Shown piece by piece: positions 6,928 through 14,015 of a stretch of DNA of 14,015 nucleotides. Under the pieces are notes generated by a model that ran no database searches, was not told the origin of the DNA, and saw only the letters and a program-made list of their open reading frames with translations. The stretch lies in the NCBI GenBank assembly GCA_947629225.1, contig CANRCY010000022.1, forward strand, positions 1-14,015, read 5' to 3'. Source of the stretch: an uncultured Clostridia bacterium (GTDB taxonomy: Bacteria; Bacillota; Clostridia; Christensenellales; Borkfalkiaceae). The position numbers and the translations under genes were made by a program. Positions within the stretch are counted from its first letter, which is position 1, and each line of letters starts with the position of its first letter.

Positions 6928-9900
6928 ATGGAGAAACGGAGATCTGCGCTATGGCGGGGAATCGGCATCCTGCTTTGCGCCGCGGTAATTTTGGCGGCGC
7001 TTTTGGGCGTTGCCGCTTTGCCCGTGCGTGCAGAGAACAAGGATGAAGTCACTTATAAGAAGAAGATCGTGTCGGTGCTCTTCGACAATTCCTTCTCGAT
7101 GGGGGAGCAAACGCACGAGGACCGCACGGAACTTGCGAAGTATTCGCTCGAAATCCTGGCGTCGCTGCTCGGCGCGGACGACGAGCTGTATCTCACCCCC
7201 ATGAACCAGCAAGACGGGGAAGGACAGATCGCGCTCGACCTTTCGGCGGCAGACAGGGAGAAGGAGATCGAGGAAAAGATCGTCAAGAACACCGCGCTCA
7301 ACCCTTGCGGGCAGACGCCCTATCATTCGATGGGCAGGGCGCTCGATTCGCTCAAACAGCGGGGGCTGATGATTGCGGGCGACTCGCCGCAGGGGGATGT
7401 TGCGGACACCGAGTATTGGTTCGTCATCCTGACGGACGGTGCGTTCGACTCGACGGGCGATCCCGACCCGTCCAAGCAGTCTTTGAAAGTCGATACGGCT
7501 GCCGTCATCGAGGAATACATCAAGCAGTACACGGGACTGAACACCATCTACATCTCCTTCGGGGGCGGCAGGGACTTGAAAGACCCGCAGAACTCGCTCA
7601 ACAGGAACTATCCGTTCTTTCCCTATCACGTCAAAGCGCCCGGAGAGCTCGCCGCCTGCATGCAGGAAGTCGCGAACAAGATCTCCCGCCGCTACGGGCT
7701 GAGCGGGGAGCAGTTTTCGGTTTCGGGAAATGAAGTGACGGTCGAACTCACTCATCTCAAATTCGCCGTCAACAACATCGCCGTCATCGCGCAGGACTGC
7801 GGGGCGAAGCTCACGGAAGTCAACTACGGCGATCAAAAGCTGCCCGTCATCCAAAAGAGTTCGCTCTTCGGCACGTTCGAACACACCGAAGGCGGCATCG
7901 GAGACCCCGTGACCGTCGAGATCATCGGGAACGGGTTTGTCTCGGTCGTCAGCGACGAAACCTGTCTTTCCGAGGGCGAAGTCAAGTTCGTGTTCGACAA
8001 AGAAGTGAAAAACGTCTCCGTGCTCGTCGAGCCCGCGCTCTATATCAATGCCTACTTGGAGCGCGAGGGGCAAAACGGCTGGGAGAGAACCGACGTGCAG
8101 GAGATCAACAGCAAGATGTGCCCCGGGGACGAGGTGCGCGTCGGATATAAAGTATACAGCTCGGCGACGGACGAGGAAGTCTCTCTCGAAGAGATCTTCG
8201 GTACGCCGACCGAAAAAGTGACCTATTGCGGCAAGGGATACAAGGTGGGCGAGCCGTTCCCGCTCGAAAAGGGGAGCAATTCCGTCTCCGTCGCCATTTC
8301 GGTGCTCAACGACGCCTATACGATGACGTACAGCATCCTTTGCTACATCGAGGAAAATCCCAACGATTACCGTCTCGAAGGCGCGCTTTCGAAGGACGAA
8401 AGCGGCAAGAAGGCGACGATCGAATACACCCTTTATGCGGGCGGGCAGCCCGTCGATAAAGCGGGGCTCGAAGGATACACGACCGCTGTTTCCGTCGTAT
8501 ATCCGGGCGGCGAGGAGCACGAACTTGCCTTTCAAGAGGTAAGAGACGACGGTACGATGGTTCTCTCCTTCGACGGCGAGGGGCTCGGCTTCGGAATGTA
8601 CAGCTTCCGCGCCCAAGTGACGGAAAAGGAGTCCAACGTATCCCGCACGAGCGAGATCGGCTTTTTGCTCCTTCCGACCGAGTTCACGGTCGCGTGCGAG
8701 ACGGAAGAGCGGTTGGAGACGACCATGTATCTCCTGGGCGACAAGACCTTCAACGTCGAATTTTCCCTGACGGTGGACGGAAAGGAGAGCTCTTTCGAGA
8801 TCCCGTCCCTGCGTTATACGGTCACGCTCGGCGATAAGGACGTGACGCAGTCTTGCGTCGTCATCGGCGAAGGGGAAGTGACGCAGGCTTCTTCTGTCAA
8901 AGAGGGCAGGCTGGTTTTTCCGATCTCGAAGGAGACCCTGCCAAAGACAGAACCGAGCGAGTGGACGCTCACCGTGACTGCAACCTATTTCGATCAGACG
9001 ACGGGGAAGGCTTCGTATGCGTTTGAGATCAAGGATTCCGTTTTCCGCGTCGAAGTGCTCGAAGAGGGAGCGCGCGAGCTTGATATCGTCTCGCTTCAAA
9101 AGACGAATGCCGCGGTCTCGTTCAAGGTGTATAAGGACGAGGCGGCGCTCTCGGAAGAGGCGGCAAATGCGGCGCTCGAAGCGGGAGAGATCGAACTGAT
9201 CGACGGATTGCACGGACCGCTCGGGTCGATCTGCGAGATCGTCACCAAGATCGAGGACGGGGGCGGCGAGGCGGTCATCACGCGGAGCGTCGTGCAAAAA
9301 ATGCCCCAGATCTTTGCCTACTTTGCCGAGATCTTCGTGGGCGGCGGACAGCGGACGGTCGGGCTCACCTATTGCGGGGCGGAGGGCAACGGCACGATCG
9401 ATGTGCTTCCGCTGAGCGCGGGGGAGAAGATCTGGCGAATTGCGCTCATCTTCCTGATCCTGCTCGCGATCGCGTACATCGTCCTCTATATCATCGGGTT
9501 CTTCAAGGCGAAACATTACCCCAAGGGCACGTTCGTTTATGTTGATATCGGCGAAGGGGAAAAGTTAAAAAGGAAAGTCTATATTGCGTACCATAAGATC
9601 AATTTCGGATTCGGCGAGTTGTTGCGGTTTCACCTTTCGAGACTGTATCCGAGCTTTTTGAGAAAGGACGTTCGCAGGCGTCACCTGTTCAAGAGCCAAG
9701 GGAAGCGGGAAAATGTATTCAAAGGCATTACCATTCGCATCTCGGAGGAAAAAGGCGGAAAGGCAAGTTTCGTGATGAGCATAAAATCAAAGACGCGGAC
9801 GTCTCATATCGTCAGCGGCGGGAAAAAAGAGGTCAGAGAACTTGTCGAAGATGTTGAGATCGGAAAGATCGGCAAGAAGAGTTTGAATCTCACGAGAGGG

Positions 9901-10071
9901 GCGTTCCTTTCTTGTTTCAGCAATGACAGCGTGTATGCTCCGAAGTCGGAACAGAACATGATCGGTTGGGTCAAGCGGGTGCACACGGACCGGATTACGA
10001 AGAAGGAAGTCGTGGACGCGGTGATCGGCTTTATCCCTTACAATAAAAAGTCCAAGCGCAGAAGACATTAA
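6928..10071 (+). CDS. Secreted, membrane-anchored vWA-domain protein with large ectodomain
   Basis: From the ATG at 6928 the product is 1047 residues. It starts with a signal peptide: a basic n-region, a hydrophobic core (about 11-30) and a likely cut after VRA (33-35). A von Willebrand A domain follows (about 44-255) with every MIDAS element present: DNSFS (53-57, giving Asp53, Ser55, Ser57), Thr130 in GQTPYHSM, and Asp170 in ILTDGAFD. It should bind a divalent cation and an acidic ligand. Residues about 260-825 are beta-rich and resemble a string of Ig-like or bacterial beta-sandwich domains, but no family is recognised. One membrane helix (about 836-858) leads to a basic cytosolic part of about 190 residues ending in KSKRRRH. 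The protein thus joins the outside to the cytosol. The tubulin-like gene begins 94 bases downstream, with no convincing terminator between, so cotranscription is likely. Its ligand and partner are unknown. Confidence 0.88.
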   Translation: MEKRRSALWRGIGILLCAAVILAALLGVAALPVRAENKDEVTYKKKIVSVLFDNSFSMGEQTHEDRTELAKYSLEILASLLGADDELYLTPMNQQDGEGQIALDLSAADREKEIEEKIVKNTALNPCGQTPYHSMGRALDSLKQRGLMIAGDSPQGDVADTEYWFVILTDGAFDSTGDPDPSKQSLKVDTAAVIEEYIKQYTGLNTIYISFGGGRDLKDPQNSLNRNYPFFPYHVKAPGELAACMQEVANKISRRYGLSGEQFSVSGNEVTVELTHLKFAVNNIAVIAQDCGAKLTEVNYGDQKLPVIQKSSLFGTFEHTEGGIGDPVTVEIIGNGFVSVVSDETCLSEGEVKFVFDKEVKNVSVLVEPALYINAYLEREGQNGWERTDVQEINSKMCPGDEVRVGYKVYSSATDEEVSLEEIFGTPTEKVTYCGKGYKVGEPFPLEKGSNSVSVAISVLNDAYTMTYSILCYIEENPNDYRLEGALSKDESGKKATIEYTLYAGGQPVDKAGLEGYTTAVSVVYPGGEEHELAFQEVRDDGTMVLSFDGEGLGFGMYSFRAQVTEKESNVSRTSEIGFLLLPTEFTVACETEERLETTMYLLGDKTFNVEFSLTVDGKESSFEIPSLRYTVTLGDKDVTQSCVVIGEGEVTQASSVKEGRLVFPISKETLPKTEPSEWTLTVTATYFDQTTGKASYAFEIKDSVFRVEVLEEGARELDIVSLQKTNAAVSFKVYKDEAALSEEAANAALEAGEIELIDGLHGPLGSICEIVTKIEDGGGEAVITRSVVQKMPQIFAYFAEIFVGGGQRTVGLTYCGAEGNGTIDVLPLSAGEKIWRIALIFLILLAIAYIVLYIIGFFKAKHYPKGTFVYVDIGEGEKLKRKVYIAYHKINFGFGELLRFHLSRLYPSFLRKDVRRRHLFKSQGKRENVFKGITIRISEEKGGKASFVMSIKSKTRTSHIVSGGKKEVRELVEDVEIGKIGKKSLNLTRGAFLSCFSNDSVYAPKSEQNMIGWVKRVHTDRITKKEVVDAVIGFIPYNKKSKRRRH

Positions 10072-10151
10072 AAAACGCCGACCGAAAAAATCGGAACGCG
10101 AATATGAAAAATTTGGGAAATCATAAAAGAAAATATCATATAAAAAACGCA

Positions 10152-10158
10152 AGAGGAG
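10152..10158 (+). promoter_or_regulatory. Shine-Dalgarno site of the tubulin-like gene
   Basis: AGAGGAG lies 7 bases before the ATG at 10166. It supports this start, which places the first beta strand (NILLIGVGGTGS) right at the N-terminus, as is usual for the family. Confidence 0.8.
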
Positions 10159-10165
10159 AAATTTT

Positions 10166-13100
10166 ATGAAAAACATTCTTTTGATTGGTGTGGGCGGAAC
10201 AGGCAGCCATGCGGTCGACATCTTGTACAGTAAGATCCACGAGCTCGGCAACCTCACGAACAACCATATTTCCGCGATCGTCTTTGACACGGATGAAGGT
10301 TCGATCCAAAAGATCAAGGACGCCGTGCCGATCAGCATGACGGACGAGTCGAGCGTCGGCGCGATTTGCGATCGGATCGGCAGGAGATTCATTCGCGAAT
10401 GGTTTCCGTGCGACGACAAGGCGGTCTGCGCACAGGAACTCAGCCGCGGCGCGTCCCAATGGCGCAAGAAGAGCTATCTGGCGTTCTTGAACCTCATGAA
10501 CAAGCCGCAGACCCGTTCGGCGTTCATCAGCGCGCTCGAAGAGATGTGCCAAGACCCCAGCGCGACCTGCGAAGTCTATGTCATCGCGTCCATCGCGGGC
10601 GGCACGGGCTCGGGTTCGTTCATTCCGATCGCCCTCTATGCGAGAAGATACCTGCGCAAGCAGCTCGGCAAGAACCCCATCGTCAATGCGATGGTGGCGC
10701 TCCCCGACATCTATGCCTCGGCGCAAAACGAGGACAACAAGATCAAAGTCTACGCGAACGCCTACGCGATTTTAAGAGAACTCAATGCGATCTACCTCGT
10801 CACGAGAAACTTCAACGAGGGCAACCGCACGAATCTGAAAAACGCGCCCGTAAAACTTCGCATCGGCAATCCCGAAGAGCCCAATGTCGGCGTGTTGTTC
10901 GACGCGAGCGACAAACAATTCTGGACGCCCGAAGCTGCGCCCTTCACGCAGATCTTCGTGCTCGACAGGATCCCCAAGCTCGGTATCGAAGCGCACGACA
11001 TCGTCCTTGCAAACTCCATCTACACCCTGATCTGTACCGACATCGGCACGATGTTCGACAGCGAGGCATCCAACCATGAAATTTTGCGTTCGCAGAACAA
11101 CGGCAGCAACGCCATCTATGCGAGCGTCTCGACCTCGCAGCTCGTGTTCCCCGTCGAATCCATCCTCGACTATTTGGCGCACAAAAAGGCGCTTTCGGCT
11201 TGTGAGGGCGAATGGCTCGTCTTGCACCGCGCCGTCGAAAAGAGAATGCAGGAAAAGGAGCGCGAGGAAGAGGACAGAGGGCGCAAATACATCGCCAACG
11301 ACGGCGAATATGCGGATTTGCTTTTGAAAGCGCTCGAAGACGAGAAGGACGAAAATGCAGACAGCGGCGTTTGCGACCTTGTCAAACGCTCGACGGTCGT
11401 TTACGACAAAGACGGGAAAGAAAGCGATCAAAACTTGGCGGACCAGTATTACAATGCCTTGGTAAGCGAGATCGAGGAGCGGATCAAGCCCATTCAAGGA
11501 GATGGGAGCGAGTTGATCGTTCAAAACAAGAACAGCGATAATCGCGAAGATAGATTGACGAAAGCCAATTTCTATGAAAATACCGCAAATATCAGGGATA
11601 ACATCACGGCATACAACAGAGAGTGTCTTGCCGAGATCGCGAAGAGTGAGCGGAGTCTGCTTCAATCCATCTTGTCCTACGACAAGGACAAGGATATTTT
11701 AGCGCCCAGAAAGTGCTCGATCGTCGACGGGCTTTTGAAAAACGACGGAAAGTTCATTCACCCCGTTGCCGCAATGGTCCAACTTTGCAGATTGAGAGTT
11801 TTGCTCAAAAATATCAACAACGACGAAGGCGAAGAAGGGGAAGTTTTCAGAGAATGGGAAGAGCTCAGATCGAGAGAAAAGGACAAGGAACGCATCGAAC
11901 TCTATGTGCTTGACGACGATCAACTGAAAAAGAGCGAAAAATCTTTCAATGAGGACAAGAGCGCTTATGCGAACTGCGGCGGCGATGAGCGCAAGAACCG
12001 CTTCTATATCTTTATCTCCGACGAAAGCGGAAGCGCATACGACTCAGGCAGAAAGCGCACCAAGGTCTTAGAGGACGCAGACATTCTCGAAAACGATGCA
12101 AAATATATCGCCGACAAGATCTATACCGAATCGCTCAAACAGCTCAAAGGCAGGATCGCAAAGCGGCTCATGAAGCGCATCGATGTTTTGATCGAGAAGT
12201 ACAAGACGTTTTTCAGCCGCTTCGAAAAGGCGAAGAGCGACCTCGTCGAGAGCTGCAAGACCGCGCTCAACAGCGACAGCCGCGACGACGGCAGCGTGTT
12301 GAACATCTATTCGACCCCGGACAACAAGAAGAGTATCATGGATCAGGTATTCAAGTCCTCGGGTCCCGTCAGCATGACCGAGCTCAAAAATACCGACGAC
12401 CTCGTGGGGCTCAGCGTATTCAAGAGCGTATATAAAGCGGCGCTCGAAAGCTACAACAACACCGAGTACGACGACAAAGATGTGGGCGTGTACAAGTCGT
12501 TGTTCGACAGCATGATCTCCGCTTATCGGGAATTTATCCGCAAGACCGATTCCTTCAAGGTGATCGCCTCCTACAACATCGTCGAGGCGCTCGAAGCCGC
12601 TTGCAGAGAAAACAATGTGCCGCGTGACGTCGCATTCGCGCGCTATTTCTCCAAACTGCAAAGCTTTGCGACCCCGAAGCTCAAAGTCGATCTCAACGAA
12701 AACCTCGGCGATCTCATCATGCCCTCCAAGGTCACGGTCTACATGATCTCCGAGGAGACGGCGCGCTATATCAAAAAGCATGCCGCGGAATACGATCTGC
12801 ACCTTCCGCAGGGACAAAACCGCGAAGAGCCGCTCGTCGAGGCGTGCGCTTCCCAATTCATCCAAAAGTACTCGGGCAACGAGGACGCAAGAGTTGCGAT
12901 CGTCAAGAACGTCTCCGACGCCGTCCTGTATTGCACGGGCGAGATCATGGACATCACCCCGCTCCGCATTCCGAAATTCAATGAACTGAGCAGCGAAGGG
13001 GATAACCTCTATTATGTGAACTATGTCCGCGCGATCAAAAATTACAGATTGTACAGCACCGACATGTGGAATCCGCACATCGGCAAAGATCTCTTCCTCC

Positions 13101-14015
13101 GCGACTACCTGCCTTACTTGAATCCGAAGATGGATGCGAATGAGGACAATAAGATGATCAAGGCGCTCATCTACGGTCTTACAAGCGGCAAACTCATTTA
13201 CACCAAGGGACGGGGCGATTATCAGAAGGACTGCTGCTTCCGCTATGTGTCCAACGGCGTAGTCGGGGCGATCCGCTGCGAGGACAATTCCTATGTTACG
13301 CTGCACAATCTCGTCCAGCTCGTCAATTGGCTGCGCAGACAAGATCTTCTCGTCGAAGATTGGAGCGACGAGTTCGATATGGGCATCAAGAACCAGATGG
13401 ATAAGCTCCCGAACGTCACGACCGATGTGCAGATAGACCAGCTCGAAGCAAAGCTGACCAACTCTCCGTTCATGGGCTATTTCCGCGATAAGCTGTTTAA
13501 GAGTAATGACGATGATGGCGCAAAGATCGGGCTTTTGGAATTTGCGTACATCTTGAAGATCAGCGAGGAATCCACGCGCGACTGCGACTATGCGGACCGC
13601 ATGCTGATCACCTGCTATGACATTTTCAAGCAGATGATCGCCTACCGCATCAATCCCGCGTCTCAGCCCGAATGGTACATCCGCGTCTATAAGCAGCAGC
13701 TCGACAACATCTTCTCTGCGCTCGCCGAGTCCAAGACGGTCAAAGAGGCAGACCCCGGCTGCGAAGAAGTGCTCAAACAGATCATCGGCTGGTGCGAGAG
13801 CCGCGATACATTCGTTTCCTCTCCCGACCTCGAAGAGACGGGACTTCCCGCGGTACAGTTCTCGCTCGACCGTCCCGAGTTTGCTAAGACCAAGGCTACG
13901 ATCGACAACGTCAAGAAGAGAGCAAAAGAGAAGAAAGCCGCAAGAAAGAATGCGGGGGGCGACGAAACGGAAGATCTCTCCGACGACAAAGCGGATGATC
14001 TTTCTGCTCCCGCGC
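10166..14015 (+). CDS. Large tubulin/FtsZ-superfamily protein (Tubulin_2 type), 3' end cut by window
   Basis: The frame is open for 1283 codons to the window edge. The N-terminal part (about 1-300) fits the tubulin-like GTPase fold: first strand plus glycine loop NILLIGVGGTGS (3-14), a second-strand FDTDEG (40-45), and VYVIASIAGGTGSGSF (137-152). The GGTGSG at 145-150 corresponds to the tubulin/FtsZ signature GGGTGTG that holds the GTP phosphates. NAYAILREL (198-206) matches a conserved helix of the Tubulin_2 family. I could not find a clear NxDxxD catalytic T7 loop, so hydrolysis in a polymer is unproven. Residues about 350-400 are highly charged (a Glu/Lys/Arg-rich run at 358-374), and the remaining roughly 880 residues are unrecognised. 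The last visible residues are a Lys-rich then Asp-rich tail (about 1250-1283), typical of a nearby C-terminus. No signal or membrane segment is seen. It is inferred to be a cytosolic, filament-forming or nucleotide-switch component acting with the preceding vWA protein. Confidence 0.88.
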   Translation, partial: MKNILLIGVGGTGSHAVDILYSKIHELGNLTNNHISAIVFDTDEGSIQKIKDAVPISMTDESSVGAICDRIGRRFIREWFPCDDKAVCAQELSRGASQWRKKSYLAFLNLMNKPQTRSAFISALEEMCQDPSATCEVYVIASIAGGTGSGSFIPIALYARRYLRKQLGKNPIVNAMVALPDIYASAQNEDNKIKVYANAYAILRELNAIYLVTRNFNEGNRTNLKNAPVKLRIGNPEEPNVGVLFDASDKQFWTPEAAPFTQIFVLDRIPKLGIEAHDIVLANSIYTLICTDIGTMFDSEASNHEILRSQNNGSNAIYASVSTSQLVFPVESILDYLAHKKALSACEGEWLVLHRAVEKRMQEKEREEEDRGRKYIANDGEYADLLLKALEDEKDENADSGVCDLVKRSTVVYDKDGKESDQNLADQYYNALVSEIEERIKPIQGDGSELIVQNKNSDNREDRLTKANFYENTANIRDNITAYNRECLAEIAKSERSLLQSILSYDKDKDILAPRKCSIVDGLLKNDGKFIHPVAAMVQLCRLRVLLKNINNDEGEEGEVFREWEELRSREKDKERIELYVLDDDQLKKSEKSFNEDKSAYANCGGDERKNRFYIFISDESGSAYDSGRKRTKVLEDADILENDAKYIADKIYTESLKQLKGRIAKRLMKRIDVLIEKYKTFFSRFEKAKSDLVESCKTALNSDSRDDGSVLNIYSTPDNKKSIMDQVFKSSGPVSMTELKNTDDLVGLSVFKSVYKAALESYNNTEYDDKDVGVYKSLFDSMISAYREFIRKTDSFKVIASYNIVEALEAACRENNVPRDVAFARYFSKLQSFATPKLKVDLNENLGDLIMPSKVTVYMISEETARYIKKHAAEYDLHLPQGQNREEPLVEACASQFIQKYSGNEDARVAIVKNVSDAVLYCTGEIMDITPLRIPKFNELSSEGDNLYYVNYVRAIKNYRLYSTDMWNPHIGKDLFLRDYLPYLNPKMDANEDNKMIKALIYGLTSGKLIYTKGRGDYQKDCCFRYVSNGVVGAIRCEDNSYVTLHNLVQLVNWLRRQDLLVEDWSDEFDMGIKNQMDKLPNVTTDVQIDQLEAKLTNSPFMGYFRDKLFKSNDDDGAKIGLLEFAYILKISEESTRDCDYADRMLITCYDIFKQMIAYRINPASQPEWYIRVYKQQLDNIFSALAESKTVKEADPGCEEVLKQIIGWCESRDTFVSSPDLEETGLPAVQFSLDRPEFAKTKATIDNVKKRAKEKKAARKNAGGDETEDLSDDKADDLSAPA

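Noticed and set aside
6949..9516. Long open frame of 855 codons on the minus strand, opposite the vWA gene.
   Set aside because: It is the antisense shadow of a GC-rich gene. The plus strand has a promoter, Shine-Dalgarno site, signal peptide and vWA motifs; the minus frame is rich in Arg/Asp/Leu with no domain and no ribosome site seen.
10080..10095. Small hairpin CCGA/TCGG just after the vWA stop codon, considered as a terminator.
   Set aside because: The stem is only 4 bp and no T-run follows on the plus strand, so it is unlikely to separate the vWA and tubulin-like genes.
10113..10142. Possible promoter directly upstream of the tubulin-like gene (TTGGGA and CATATA, 18-bp spacing).
   Set aside because: Both boxes are poor matches in an AT-rich gap where such hexamers are common; read-through from the strong promoter at 6850 is the simpler explanation.
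12068..13342. Open frame of 424 codons on the minus strand, opposite the tubulin-like gene.
   Set aside because: The plus-strand frame is continuous through the region and belongs to the tubulin-like protein; the minus frame shows no recognisable domain.

Overview
The window reads as the chromosome of a GC-rich member of the Firmicutes (Clostridia-like). The evidence is strong purine-rich Shine-Dalgarno sites, near-consensus sigma-A-type promoters with 17-bp spacers, Rho-independent terminators, AT-rich intergenic gaps between GC-rich genes, and a K+-dependent type of membrane pyrophosphatase that is common in anaerobic Clostridia. This assignment is inference; the window contains no rRNA or other marker gene.

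Region 1 (1-206) is non-coding. It holds the end of something transcribed rightward from outside the window, possibly a structured RNA, and two strong hairpins that serve as convergent terminators. Region 2 (207-2453, minus strand) is one complete housekeeping gene, the membrane-integral pyrophosphate-energised ion pump hppA, with its own promoter and Shine-Dalgarno site. Region 3 (2454-2774) is a divergent intergenic stretch with one recognisable promoter facing each way.

Region 4 (2775-14015, plus strand) is a cassette of four large genes that continues past the right edge. In order they are: (i) a cytosolic AAA+ ATPase with a degenerate first AAA module and an intact CbbX/SpoVK-type second module; (ii) a three-helix membrane protein carrying two tandem TrkA-N/RCK-like Rossmann domains and a C-terminal prokaryotic RyR (ryanodine-receptor repeat) domain; (iii) a secreted, membrane-anchored von Willebrand factor A protein with an intact MIDAS site, a long beta-rich ectodomain, one C-terminal membrane helix and a basic cytosolic tail; (iv) a very large tubulin/FtsZ-superfamily protein of the Tubulin_2 type, truncated by the window edge. 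Genes i and ii form one short-gap operon. A perfect-consensus promoter (TTGACA-17-TATAAT) re-initiates transcription in front of genes iii and iv.

The likely theme, inferred from domains and order, is an envelope-spanning NTP-driven device. The vWA protein would bind something outside and pass through the membrane. The tubulin-like protein would assemble inside, the CbbX-type AAA+ would remodel a protein partner, and the RCK-RyR membrane protein would sense a nucleotide or ion. Tubulin-like plus vWA combinations have been proposed on comparative-genomic grounds to form a membrane-remodelling system. The combination with a CbbX-like tandem AAA+ and a membrane RCK-RyR protein is the part most worth following up. 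No mobile elements, CRISPR arrays, tRNAs or rRNAs were seen.
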